Positions 1 to 6,288 of a DNA stretch of 7,764 bases are shown here, in pieces. Where the stretch lies: the NCBI GenBank assembly GCA_965371325.1, contig CBDUXZ010000079.1, positions 1 to 7,764 on the forward strand. The letters run 5' to 3'. The notes below the pieces were generated by a model that was given only the letters and a program-made list of their open reading frames with translations, had not been told where the DNA came from and searched no databases. Source of the stretch: CBDUXZ01 sp965371325 [NCBI: uncultured bacterium] (GTDB lineage: Bacteria > JAUYMQ01). Position numbers and translations under genes: made by a program. Within the stretch, counting starts at the first letter, position 1. Every line of letters starts with the position of its first letter.

Positions 1-541
1 CGTAGCGCGGATAGAGAGTATCGAGCGAAACGCGGTGAAGTGCCTCGCGTGTGACGGCGGTGTAGCCGCACTGGCTGTCTGCAAGGTTGAGGCCGGTCGC
101 GAACCTTGTAACCAGCGTCAGGACGGCGTTTCCAAAGAGGCGAAGGACGGGCATCACGTGCAGAACGTCCGGATGCGAAAGGCGGTCTCCCTTCGCGTAA
201 TCGGCCCGGCCCTCGACGAGCGGATCGAGGAGCGCGGGAAGATCCGACGGATCCATCTGCCCGTCGCCCGCCATGACTGCAATCAGCTCTGCGTCGGTTT
301 CGAGCGCGCGCCGGTAACCGGAAACGATCGCGGCGCCGACGCCGCCGTTTTCGGCGTGACGGACGATTTCGGTGCGTTCGCATCCAACGCAGCGGATCCG
401 CGCAGAGGTCTCGTCCGTGCTGCCGTCGTCCACCACGATGATGCGATCGACAAGGGCGGGCATGGTCTCGACAACGGATGCCACGCGGCGGCTCTCGTTG
501 TGAGCCGGAACGACGACCGCGATCCTCTTCCCACGGTACAT
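1..541 (-). CDS. Family 2 glycosyltransferase, polyprenyl-phosphate sugar transferase type (C-terminus outside window)
   Basis: The first 180 codons are present; the C-terminus lies beyond the left edge. The reading frame begins MYRGKRIAVVVPAHNE, a GT-A fold start. Motifs seen: VVPAHNE (residues 10-16), VVDDGSTDET (36-45) for nucleotide-sugar binding, an NGGVGAA segment (65-71), GDGQMDP (92-98) in the position of the metal-binding DxD region, and DSQCGY (155-160). This set is typical of the dolichyl/undecaprenyl-phosphate mannosyl- or glucosyltransferase branch of GT2, which transfers a sugar from a nucleotide donor to a lipid phosphate at the cytoplasmic membrane face. Whether C-terminal membrane helices follow cannot be seen. 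The ATG at 539-541 is supported by AGGGGGAG at 549-556, which overlaps the stop codon of the upstream phosphatase-like gene. The 13-bp gap and shared strand indicate one operon, so a role in glycolipid or envelope glycan synthesis is inferred. Donor and acceptor are unknown. Confidence 0.88.
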   Translation of the reverse strand, partial: MYRGKRIAVVVPAHNESRRVASVVETMPALVDRIIVVDDGSTDETSARIRCVGCERTEIVRHAENGGVGAAIVSGYRRALETDAELIAVMAGDGQMDPSDLPALLDPLVEGRADYAKGDRLSHPDVLHVMPVLRLFGNAVLTLVTRFATGLNLADSQCGYTAVTREALHRVSLDTLYPRY

Positions 542-548
542 GTGGCGG

Positions 549-556
549 CTCCCCCT
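549..556 (-). promoter_or_regulatory. Shine-Dalgarno site of the glycosyltransferase gene
   Basis: On the minus strand AGGGGGAG lies 7 nt before the ATG at 541 and shares bases with the TAG stop codon (555-557) of the upstream gene. This suggests the two genes are translated from one message, with re-initiation or coupling at the junction. Confidence 0.6.
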
Positions 557-2450
557 ATTTGACGTAATGAAGCTCGCGAAGAAGCTCCATCCGATCGCTG
601 GCGATCGGCTTCTCGGGAGCAGGCCCCGCCCCCCGGCTCTCCTTGACGCGCGCGTCGAGCGCCGTGACCATACGCGCAACGACCTCGGGGCGCGAGGCCG
701 CGATGTCCTTCTGCATGCCGGGGTCGGCCGAGAGATTGTAAAGCGCGAGGCCGCGGTCGGCCGGCGACTGAATGCGATCGCGATCGAAAATAAGAAACCA
801 GGGATCCACCCAGTAGGCCTGCAGGTAGTTCTCCTTCGCCACCATCATGAGCGATTCGCGCACGCCGCGAGGGCCCTTCCCCGCGAGGGGGAGGAGCGAT
901 GCGCCCTCGAGCCCTTCGGGAACGGGAAGGCCGGCCGCATCCAGAAGTGTGGGGTAGAGATCGATTCCGCGCGCTGGCGTCTCCACACGAACGCTCTTTC
1001 CCAGCGTAGGATCGATGATAACCAGCGGGCAGTGGATCTCCTCCACATAGAGCGACTTTCCATGCCGGGAAGTCCCGTGCTCGTAGAACTGCTCCCCGTG
1101 ATCGCTCGTCACCAGCATGACCGTCTTCTCTTCCAGCCCGGATAGCTCTACGGCCTCCCACAAGGCACGCATGGCTTGGTCGACAAAGGCAATCTCGGCA
1201 TCGTATAGGGATTTCGCGAAGGCAAGGCTTTCCTTGTCACGAAGTTTCCCCTTCGCGTAACCCAGGAAAAACTCATCCAGGTCGGTAACGCGCAGGTAGT
1301 CGGGGTCAGTGAATTTCTCAATCAGATGACGGGGCGCCCTGTAGTCGAAATGCGGGTCAGCGAAGAAAACCATCATAAAAAACGGACGGTCGTAGTTTCT
1401 CTCGAGCCATGAAATGGCACGGGCTGCAACCTGGGCTGCGTCGGCCCGCTTGTCGTAGTCGACAAATCCCATGCCGCCCAGCACACGGGCGTAGAAAAAG
1501 TCGCCGCGGTAGTCACGGAAGATCTGGTACGTGTCGAAACCCTGAGCGAAGCCGAATTCGGGCGTGATCAGCAGGGTCGCGCTGAAGGCCCCCGTCGCGT
1601 ACCCCGCCTCCCGGAAGGCTTCGGCAAGCGTGGTGAAATCATCGCGCAGCACGTCGCCATAGTCGGTGACCCCGTGGGCGGCGGGGTTGCGGGCGGTGAA
1701 TATTGAAGCGATGGAGGGGAGCGTGTAGGAGGAGTTTGAGAAGTAGCGCGTGGCAACGATGGATCCCTTCGCGGCGAGGGCGTCAAGGTGAGGCGTCGTG
1801 TCGGCCCCATAGCCGTAGAGGCCCACGTGATCGCTTCGCACGGCATCCGCGACGACCAGGATCACGTTTTTCGGTTTGCCGTCGTTTCCTGGCCCGCCCT
1901 CGACGCGGGGAAGCTGCGTTACTTCAATCCCATAGAAAAACCCGCCGATCAGAACGATGGCGGCGATCACACCCGCCGCAGCCCCTCCCAAGCCGAGCCG
2001 GCGAAACGGCCAGCCCGCCGCCAGCCCCAGGACGCGCCAGAGCCTGGCCAGGGTCGGTCCGAATACCACGCCCGCCAAAAGGCCAAGGAGTAACGCGAGG
2101 GAAAGATCGAACGCGGAAAACGCGTAATCCCCGCCGGCCTCGTGGACGCTCGCGTATCGCTTCCAGACGAAGAGGAGCGCCACGTTCGCCCCGAACCAGA
2201 CCCCGTGAAACAGGGGCCAGGGATCCGCGCGCCTGATGACACGGGGGCCTCCGCGGACGAGCAGAACGGCAGGGAGCAGAAACAGGAGCGCACCGATGAT
2301 GCCGAGCCCCGCGGATCGCCCGAAAAGGAGGATCAGATCCGAGCGCTCGCCGTACCATCCGAACTTGCCGGTGACCCTCAGGAGATCGAGCGCACCCATC
2401 GCGGCGCCGTCCAGCAGGGCCACGTAGAAGGCCACCAAAAACGGATTCAA
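555..2450 (-). CDS. Membrane-anchored sulfatase/alkaline phosphatase superfamily protein with Thr at the nucleophile position
   Basis: This 631-residue protein has two parts. Residues 1-180 hold about five hydrophobic segments (roughly 4-24, 38-65, 82-97, 112-132, 155-174). Residues 195-580 form a sulfatase-type hydrolase domain, probably extracytoplasmic. Visible active-site elements are VVADAVRSDHVG (199-210; metal ligand D202), SYTLPSIAS (241-249), a histidine-bearing ADPHFDY (364-370), SDHGEQFYEHG (449-459) and RHGK (462-465). In true sulfatases the nucleophile motif is C/S-x-P-S-R, with the Cys or Ser turned into formylglycine. Here it reads T-L-P-S-I, so Thr243 is the likely nucleophile, as in lipoteichoic acid synthase and phosphoethanolamine transferases. 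A phosphatase, phosphodiesterase or phosphoglycerol/phosphoethanolamine transferase is therefore likelier than a sulfatase. The TTG start at 2448-2450 is chosen because AGGGGGAT ends 2 nt before it (GGGGG core 4 nt away) and because the first membrane segment begins there. The next in-frame ATG is codon 18. The substrate is unknown. Confidence 0.85.
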   Translation of the reverse strand: MNPFLVAFYVALLDGAAMGALDLLRVTGKFGWYGERSDLILLFGRSAGLGIIGALLFLLPAVLLVRGGPRVIRRADPWPLFHGVWFGANVALLFVWKRYASVHEAGGDYAFSAFDLSLALLLGLLAGVVFGPTLARLWRVLGLAAGWPFRRLGLGGAAAGVIAAIVLIGGFFYGIEVTQLPRVEGGPGNDGKPKNVILVVADAVRSDHVGLYGYGADTTPHLDALAAKGSIVATRYFSNSSYTLPSIASIFTARNPAAHGVTDYGDVLRDDFTTLAEAFREAGYATGAFSATLLITPEFGFAQGFDTYQIFRDYRGDFFYARVLGGMGFVDYDKRADAAQVAARAISWLERNYDRPFFMMVFFADPHFDYRAPRHLIEKFTDPDYLRVTDLDEFFLGYAKGKLRDKESLAFAKSLYDAEIAFVDQAMRALWEAVELSGLEEKTVMLVTSDHGEQFYEHGTSRHGKSLYVEEIHCPLVIIDPTLGKSVRVETPARGIDLYPTLLDAAGLPVPEGLEGASLLPLAGKGPRGVRESLMMVAKENYLQAYWVDPWFLIFDRDRIQSPADRGLALYNLSADPGMQKDIAASRPEVVARMVTALDARVKESRGAGPAPEKPIASDRMELLRELHYVK

Positions 2451-2452
2451 GG

Positions 2453-2460
2453 ATCCCCCT
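2453..2460 (-). promoter_or_regulatory. Shine-Dalgarno site deciding a TTG start
   Basis: On the minus strand AGGGGGAT sits directly upstream of TTG (2448-2450). No ATG or GTG start with a comparable ribosome binding site lies nearby, so the rare TTG start is preferred for the phosphatase-like gene. Confidence 0.55.
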
Positions 2461-2571
2461 GTCCTTCGATTGGATTTCTATTCCCGGCGAGTGGTTCTCT
2501 ATATAAAGGGAAGGTTCGCGGGAAGCTACCCAAGCCGGCCCAGAATTTCAAGGCCGCCCCGAGGCCCCGCC

Positions 2572-2600
2572 TTGACTTGAGAATCGGCAGCAGGTAATCT
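2572..2600 (+). promoter_or_regulatory. Sigma70-type promoter for ccr
   Basis: A -35 box TTGACT (2572-2577) is followed by exactly 17 nt and a -10 box TAATCT (2595-2600). Both are close to the bacterial consensus, and they stand out in a very GC-rich background. Transcription would start near 2607 and run into ccr, leaving about 187 nt of untranslated leader. This is a prediction from motif match only. Confidence 0.5.
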
Positions 2601-2614
2601 TCCCCGGTCTGTAG

Positions 2615-2642
2615 GGGCTTGAAAACACGGCGGTTTAAGCCC
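2615..2642 (+). promoter_or_regulatory. Hairpin in the predicted ccr leader
   Basis: GGGCTT (2615-2620) pairs with AAGCCC (2637-2642), and AAA (2622-2624) pairs with TTT (2634-2636), leaving G2621 as a bulge and a 9-nt loop. It begins about 8 nt after the predicted transcription start. It could stabilise the 5' end of the message or be part of a leader control element. No known riboswitch class is recognised and no T-run follows, so it is not a classical terminator. Confidence 0.35.
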
Positions 2643-2784
2643 ATCCGGGTCCTTCCCCGACACGCCAGTGAACTCCCCCTCCAGGCACGCCCGCCGGCGC
2701 GCAACGCCACACCCCGGCCTTGCATGCGCCGGCCGTCGAGGGTCCCCACTTTTCGGCGGCGCGAAAGACAATCACAACCACATC

Positions 2785-2789
2785 GGAGG
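2785..2789 (+). promoter_or_regulatory. Shine-Dalgarno site of ccr
   Basis: GGAGG lies 4 nt before ATG 2794. It fixes the start of ccr at 2794 rather than at the in-frame GTG at 2668, which would add 42 Arg- and Pro-rich residues not matching the family. Confidence 0.7.
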
Positions 2790-2793
2790 CAAC

Positions 2794-4008
2794 ATGTCGG
2801 CGAAGCAGATCCCGATCGGCAAGGTTCCTGAAGAAATCGGTGACCTGCCGGAATCGATGAAGGCGTGGGTTATTCGCGAGGAGCGCCACGGCGAGCCGTT
2901 GAAGGCGTTCCAGATCGAGGACATGCCGATCCCGGATATCGGCGCAACGGAGGTGCTCGTTCTTGTCATGGCGGCCGGCGTCAATTACAACAATGTCTGG
3001 GCGGCGCTCGGCCATCCGGTACCGCTCTCCAGGCTGCACAAGGACGTCGACCACCACATCGGTGGCTCGGACGCGTCGGGCATCGTCTGGAAGGTCGGCC
3101 CCGAGGTGAAGTCGTGGAAGCCGGGCGACGAAGTGGTCGTTCACTGCAACCAATCCTGCGGCCAGTGTCCCGAGTGCAACGGGCTCGATCCCCTCGCCTG
3201 CTCTCAGCAGAAGATCTGGGGTTACGAAACGAGCTGGGGAAGCTTCGCGCAGTTCACGAAGGTCCAATCGCAGCAGCTCCTTCCCAAGCCGAAGCACCTT
3301 AGCTGGGAGGAAGCGTCCTCCTACGCCCTCGTCTATCTCACCGCCTTCCGGATGCTCGTCGACCAGTGCGAGCTCAAGGCAGGCAACAACGTGCTGGTCT
3401 GGGGCGCGGCAGGCGGCCTGGGGAGCTTTGCGGTGCAGCTTTGCAAGCTCATGGGCGCGAATGCGGTCGGGGTCGTTTCGAGCGAAGAAAAGATGAAACT
3501 CGTGAAAGAGCTGGGCGCCGTGGGCGCCATCAATCGCAAGGAGTACGACTTCGCCCGGCGAGAAGACGAAACGCCGGAGCAGGCGAAAACTCGCGGCAAG
3601 GAGACGCGCCGCCTAGGGAAGGCGCTCCGTGAAATCTGGAGCGGCGGCGACGCCGACATCGTCTTCGAGCACGTGGGGCAGCAGACCTTCCCCGCCAGCG
3701 TCATCCTCGCGAAGACCTTCGGCAAGATAGTGATCTGCGGCGCCACGTCGGGGTTCAACCTCGACTTCGACGTGCGCTATCTCTGGATGCGACAGAAGCG
3801 AATCATCGGTTCCCACTTCTGCAACGCCTATCAGGCGAACCGGGCGAACAAACTCGTTGTCGAGAAGAAGATCCACCCCGTCATGGGAAAGGTCTTTCCC
3901 TTCGAAGGATGCGCCGAGGCGCACCAGGTGATGCACGAGAACAGACATTCCGGAAACATGGTGGTGCTGGTCCAGGCCGAGACCACGGGGACCGGCAAGT
4001 CGGAGTAA
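2794..4008 (+). CDS. ccr: Crotonyl-CoA carboxylase/reductase
   Basis: This 404-residue enzyme of the medium-chain dehydrogenase/reductase superfamily carboxylates and reduces crotonyl-CoA with NADPH and CO2 to ethylmalonyl-CoA, the committed step of the ethylmalonyl-CoA pathway. The family match is strong along the whole length: AWVIREERHGEP (24-35), VLVMAAGVNYNNVWA (56-70), GSDASGIVW (91-99), GDEVVVHCNQ (111-120), IWGYET (141-146), the Rossmann loop VWGAAGGLGS (202-211), INRKEYDF (246-253), FDVRYLWM (325-332) and GSHFCN (339-344). The Asn in NYNN and the His in GSHF lie where the CO2-binding pocket residues of characterised enzymes fall, which favours carboxylation over simple reduction. One oddity is Cys122, 125, 128 and 136 in C-x2-C-x2-C-x7-C spacing, the structural zinc lobe of alcohol dehydrogenases. 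The gene has its own promoter and leader and stands 241 bp before the hydratase operon. Confidence 0.93.
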   Translation: MSAKQIPIGKVPEEIGDLPESMKAWVIREERHGEPLKAFQIEDMPIPDIGATEVLVLVMAAGVNYNNVWAALGHPVPLSRLHKDVDHHIGGSDASGIVWKVGPEVKSWKPGDEVVVHCNQSCGQCPECNGLDPLACSQQKIWGYETSWGSFAQFTKVQSQQLLPKPKHLSWEEASSYALVYLTAFRMLVDQCELKAGNNVLVWGAAGGLGSFAVQLCKLMGANAVGVVSSEEKMKLVKELGAVGAINRKEYDFARREDETPEQAKTRGKETRRLGKALREIWSGGDADIVFEHVGQQTFPASVILAKTFGKIVICGATSGFNLDFDVRYLWMRQKRIIGSHFCNAYQANRANKLVVEKKIHPVMGKVFPFEGCAEAHQVMHENRHSGNMVVLVQAETTGTGKSE

Positions 4009-4009
4009 T

Positions 4010-4070
4010 CGCGGGCGGGAGGGCCGAATCGCACGCCTTTCGTAGTCGCCCCCCGCCCCGCGAAGGTTTT
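4010..4070 (+). terminator. Possible imperfect terminator or hairpin after ccr
   Basis: CGCGGGCGGG (4010-4019) can pair with CCCGCCCCGCG (4052-4062) with one bulged C. The loop is long (about 32 nt) and the only T-tract is TTTT at 4067-4070. It starts directly after the ccr stop codon. This may reduce read-through into the next operon, but it is not a canonical terminator. Confidence 0.22.
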
Positions 4071-4215
4071 CCGGAACTCTCGGGCGCCACAGCGCTTTTC
4101 CACCTATTGTACTTACCGCCCGCCAGTGGGACGTTCGGATATTTGACGCGCCGCGTTTTCCGGGGCATTTTTTCGCCACCCGAAGCTCTTTTCGGGGGCC
4201 GCCGCGCGGGTCATC

Positions 4216-4235
4216 GATCAATCGCGTCCGTGATC
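4216..4235. repeat. Short inverted repeat upstream of the hydratase operon
   Basis: GATCA (4216-4220) and TGATC (4231-4235) form a 5-bp inverted repeat with a 10-bp spacer, ending just before the ribosome binding site of the first MaoC gene. The size fits a small dimeric operator, but 5-bp arms can easily arise by chance. Confidence 0.2.
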
Positions 4236-4249
4236 AAGAGGGATTTCAC

Positions 4250-4762
4250 ATGGCTGTCCATAAGGTCGTCCGCGGCAACTTCTTCGAGGATTTCGAGGTC
4301 GGCCACATCTTCAAACACCACTGGGGCCGCACCATCAACGAAGGCGACAACTCGCTCTTCTCGACCGTCACACTCAATTACCTTCCCGCCGCACTGAACA
4401 AGGAATACGCGCAGAGCCTCGGCTATGCCGGCTGCATCGTCCATCCGCTGCTCGTGATGAACGTGGTCTTCGGTCTCTCCGTGGAGGATCTCTCCGAGCA
4501 GGCCATCGCGCAACTCGGCTACTTCGACATGAAGTTCGGCGAACCAGTGTACCCGGGCGACACACTCACCAGCGAGTCCTCGGTGATGGAGAAGCGGGAG
4601 AGCAAAAGCAGGCCCGCCTTCGGCATCGTGCGCTTCAGGACTGTCGGACGAAACCAGAAAGGGGGGGAAGTGATCTCCTATGAACGGCCGGTGCTCATCA
4701 AGAAGCGGAGTCATTACGGGCCCGAGGCCGGTAAGGGAAACATGGAGGGAAAGAAATCGTGA
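4250..4762 (+). CDS. MaoC-like hydratase subunit, equivalent to the N-terminal half of mesaconyl-CoA hydratase
   Basis: A 170-residue single hot-dog (MaoC) domain. GNFFEDFEVGHIF (9-21), GRTINEGD (26-33), YAQSLG (53-58), VHPLLVMNVVFG (64-75), AIAQLGY (85-91) and FGEPVYPGDTL (96-106) agree, as recalled, with the first half of the fused mesaconyl-CoA hydratase (Mch, about 343 residues) of alphaproteobacteria, which makes beta-methylmalyl-CoA. The MaoC catalytic Asp-x4-His pair is not intact: the segment reads TLNYLPAALN (41-50), with Asn43 at the Asp position and Ala at the His position. This half is therefore probably structural or CoA-binding, as in two-domain hydratases with one working site. 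The basic tail (KKRSHYGPEAGKGNMEGKKS) has no equivalent expected in a lone MaoC enzyme. The start ATG follows AAGAGGGA (4236-4243). The stop overlaps the next gene by GTGA, so the two products are probably made in equal amounts and assemble together. Confidence 0.85.
   Translation: MAVHKVVRGNFFEDFEVGHIFKHHWGRTINEGDNSLFSTVTLNYLPAALNKEYAQSLGYAGCIVHPLLVMNVVFGLSVEDLSEQAIAQLGYFDMKFGEPVYPGDTLTSESSVMEKRESKSRPAFGIVRFRTVGRNQKGGEVISYERPVLIKKRSHYGPEAGKGNMEGKKS
4744..4749 (+). promoter_or_regulatory. Shine-Dalgarno site within the first MaoC gene
   Basis: GGAGGG lies 9 nt before the GTG start of the second MaoC gene (4759) and inside the last codons of the first. With the 4-base overlap it supports translational coupling of the two hydratase subunits and settles the GTG start. 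Confidence 0.6.
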
Positions 4763-5244
4763 GCCTGACCGACCCCAACACCTACTTCGAAGACTTCACG
4801 GTCGGCGATACCTACATTCATTCCCGCGGGAAAACCATCACCGAGACCGAGCACCAGTGGCTGACGCATCTCGTGATGAACACGGCCCAGGTGCATTTCA
4901 ACCACGCCATGGTCTCCGCCGATCCCGAGACCTACATCGGCGGCAAGCGCATCGTCTACGGAGGCGTCGTCCTCTCGATGGTGCTGGGCCTGACCAGCGA
5001 GGATTGCGCCGAGAACGCCGTCAGAGAAATCGGCATGAACAACGGGCGTCATCCGAACCCGGTGTTCGCGGGCGACACACTCACGGCCGAATCAGAGGTA
5101 CTCGAGAAGAGCGACGCGCCGGATCGCAAGGATGCCGGCATCGTGAAGTTCAAGCACACCGGGAAAAACCAGGACGGCAAGGTGGTCGTCGAGATCGAGC
5201 GGGAAGTGCTGATCAAGAAGAAGGACAAGTGGGAAGAGAAATAA
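4759..5244 (+). CDS. MaoC-like hydratase subunit, equivalent to the catalytic C-terminal half of mesaconyl-CoA hydratase
   Basis: A 161-residue single hot-dog domain. NTYFEDFTVGDTYIH (7-21), KTITETEH (25-32), MNTAQVHFNHA (40-50), GGKRIVYGGVVLSM (61-74), NNGRHPNPVFAGDTL (94-108) and VLIKKK (150-155) agree, as recalled, with the second half of fused mesaconyl-CoA hydratases, including the NTAxVHFN, RIVYGG and NxGRHxNPxFAGDT signatures. The active-site pair of MaoC enzymes (Asp-x4-His) appears as Asn41-x4-His46, and as recalled the same Asn/His form is found in the C-terminal half of Mch. This subunit is therefore the likely catalytic one: it would hydrate mesaconyl-CoA to beta-methylmalyl-CoA. 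The GTG start overlaps the previous stop (GTGA, 4759-4762). Only 15 bp separate its stop from the lyase gene that would use its product. An alternative is a hydratase for another 2-enoyl-CoA, but ccr and the lyase nearby favour mesaconyl-CoA. Confidence 0.86.
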   Translation: MSLTDPNTYFEDFTVGDTYIHSRGKTITETEHQWLTHLVMNTAQVHFNHAMVSADPETYIGGKRIVYGGVVLSMVLGLTSEDCAENAVREIGMNNGRHPNPVFAGDTLTAESEVLEKSDAPDRKDAGIVKFKHTGKNQDGKVVVEIEREVLIKKKDKWEEK

Positions 5245-5250
5245 AGGAGG
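5243..5250 (+). promoter_or_regulatory. Strong Shine-Dalgarno site of the lyase gene
   Basis: AAAGGAGG, close to the full anti-SD complement, overlaps the TAA stop of the second MaoC gene and ends 9 nt before ATG 5260. It suggests high translation of the lyase relative to its neighbours. Confidence 0.65.
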
Positions 5251-5259
5251 CCTAAAAGG

Positions 5260-6288
5260 ATGTTCGTTCTTTCCAAGCTGAAGCGTTACGTCATTCCCAG
5301 GACCGAGCTGACTTACCCCTGTCACCTTCCGAAGCTCCATCAGAACGCGGCGAAGGCGCCTGTGGACTGCGTGATGGCGGACTTCGAGGACGCGTGCCCT
5401 TATGACTACAAGGGGGAACCCTCGCGTAAGACGATGGTGGAGGCACTGAACTCGATCGACTTCGGGCCCCGGGCGATCACCATTCGCCCGAACAACATCC
5501 ACTCCAAGTTCTTCCTGGGCGACATCGAGGCCATCATGACGGGCGCCGTGGATCGCTTCCATGGAATCGTCCTTCCGAAGACGAACTCGCCCGAAGACAT
5601 CGTTCACCTCTCCCGTCTTCTCGACAACTATGAGCAGCAAGCGGGCTGGACCACGACGGTTCAGATCGAGGCCCTCATCGAGACTCCGCTGGCGATTGTG
5701 AACGCCTATCCGATAGCCGTCGCCAGCGAGCGGATGGCTGGCTTGATCTTCGGTATCGCCGATTTTTCAGCGGCCATGGGCGTGCGCGAAATGGTGATCG
5801 ATCAGAACAAGAACTTTCACTACGCCAAGCAGGCAACGGTGGTTGCGGCCAAGGCAGCGGGGCTGCACGCCGTCGACAACGCCTGGCTGAAGCTCATCCG
5901 GAAAGACACCAGCGAGCAGGAGGCCGAGGAGATCAAGGCGGGCCTGCGCGCTAAGAACCTCGGGGCGGCGGGCATGGGAATGGACGGCGCATGGGTGATC
6001 CATCCCCAGCAGGCCGAAATTGTAAACGCCTGTTTCACCCCCGACGAGAAGGAAGTCAGCCTCGCAAAGCGCGCGGTCGAGTATTATCACTCCGTCGGCG
6101 GGGGGGCGGTGGCCGATCCCGAGACCGGACTCTTCTACGACGAGGCCACCATCAAGAACAACCTCATGGATCTCGCCAAGGCCGTTCAGGCCGGAACGGT
6201 CGAGGCCGACTACCTCGCACACTGGGCGGAGAAGTCGAAGGAAATCACCGGCTACGATATTCTGCAGGTGATGAAGAGGGTGATGTGA
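5260..6288 (+). CDS. Malyl-CoA/beta-methylmalyl-CoA lyase-like protein, CitE/HpcH family
   Basis: This 342-residue TIM-barrel lyase belongs to the CitE/HpcH-HpaI group that makes or breaks 3-hydroxyacyl-CoA thioesters using glyoxylate and acetyl- or propionyl-CoA. Seen in sequence: VMADFEDACPYDYKGEPSRK (38-57, the family's D-x-E-D segment), ITIRPNN (74-80; Arg76 in the substrate-binding position), VLPKTNSPEDI (104-114), IEALIETPLAI (136-146; Glu141) and IFGIADFSAAMGV (163-175; Asp168). Glu141 and Asp168 are the expected Mg ligands. GMGMDGAWVIHPQQ (238-251) matches the G-x-W-x-I-H-P barrel-end motif, and Asp294 in FYDEATIKN matches the conserved C-terminal acid. The N-terminus (LKRYVIPRTELTYPCHLPK) and a longer C-terminus differ from alphaproteobacterial Mcl1. 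Given ccr and the hydratase pair, cleavage of beta-methylmalyl-CoA and/or formation of malyl-CoA is the best inference; citramalyl-CoA lyase is an alternative. The stop overlaps the next gene by GTGA. Confidence 0.82.
   Translation: MFVLSKLKRYVIPRTELTYPCHLPKLHQNAAKAPVDCVMADFEDACPYDYKGEPSRKTMVEALNSIDFGPRAITIRPNNIHSKFFLGDIEAIMTGAVDRFHGIVLPKTNSPEDIVHLSRLLDNYEQQAGWTTTVQIEALIETPLAIVNAYPIAVASERMAGLIFGIADFSAAMGVREMVIDQNKNFHYAKQATVVAAKAAGLHAVDNAWLKLIRKDTSEQEAEEIKAGLRAKNLGAAGMGMDGAWVIHPQQAEIVNACFTPDEKEVSLAKRAVEYYHSVGGGAVADPETGLFYDEATIKNNLMDLAKAVQAGTVEADYLAHWAEKSKEITGYDILQVMKRVM

Larger units (their letters stand above)
2451..2793. other. Divergent intergenic region (343 bp)
   Basis: This gap separates the leftward phosphatase-like gene from rightward ccr. 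It holds the Shine-Dalgarno sites of both genes, an A/T-rich patch (TATATAAA at 2500-2507) that could lie near the leftward promoter, a rightward promoter at 2572-2600, and a hairpin at 2615-2642. The open frames crossing it show no recognisable protein. No repeat or RNA gene is recognised beyond these elements. Confidence 0.6.

Noticed and set aside
283-1161. Long alternative-frame ORF over the glycosyltransferase and phosphatase genes
   Set aside because: It is Arg/Gly/Ser-rich and typical of shadow frames in GC-rich DNA, and it spans two well-supported genes.
2500-2507. TATATAAA as the leftward promoter -10 box
   Set aside because: No convincing -35 box is found at 16-18 bp on the minus strand; it is kept only as an A/T-rich patch in the intergenic description.
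2668-2793. 42-residue N-terminal extension of ccr from an in-frame GTG
   Set aside because: The extension is Arg/Pro-rich with no family match, and the GGAGG site at 2785-2789 points to ATG 2794. The predicted promoter allows either start, so that does not decide it.
2635-3297. Antisense ORF opposite the first half of ccr
   Set aside because: It shows no recognisable domain and its composition mirrors the strong codon bias of ccr.
4179-4196. Hairpin CCCGAA-N6-TTCGGG as an intrinsic terminator
   Set aside because: The stem is only 6 bp and is followed by GGCCGCC rather than a T-run.
4660-4666. Run of seven G in the first MaoC gene as a possible frameshift
   Set aside because: The frame is family-like on both sides (GRNQ before, VISYERPVLIKKR after), so the run is read correctly.
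5991-6284. 98-residue N-terminal extension of the ligase beta subunit
   Set aside because: It overlaps the lyase gene in another frame and reads as low-complexity Arg/Gly sequence. GTG 6285 gives the proper family N-terminus and the operon overlap.
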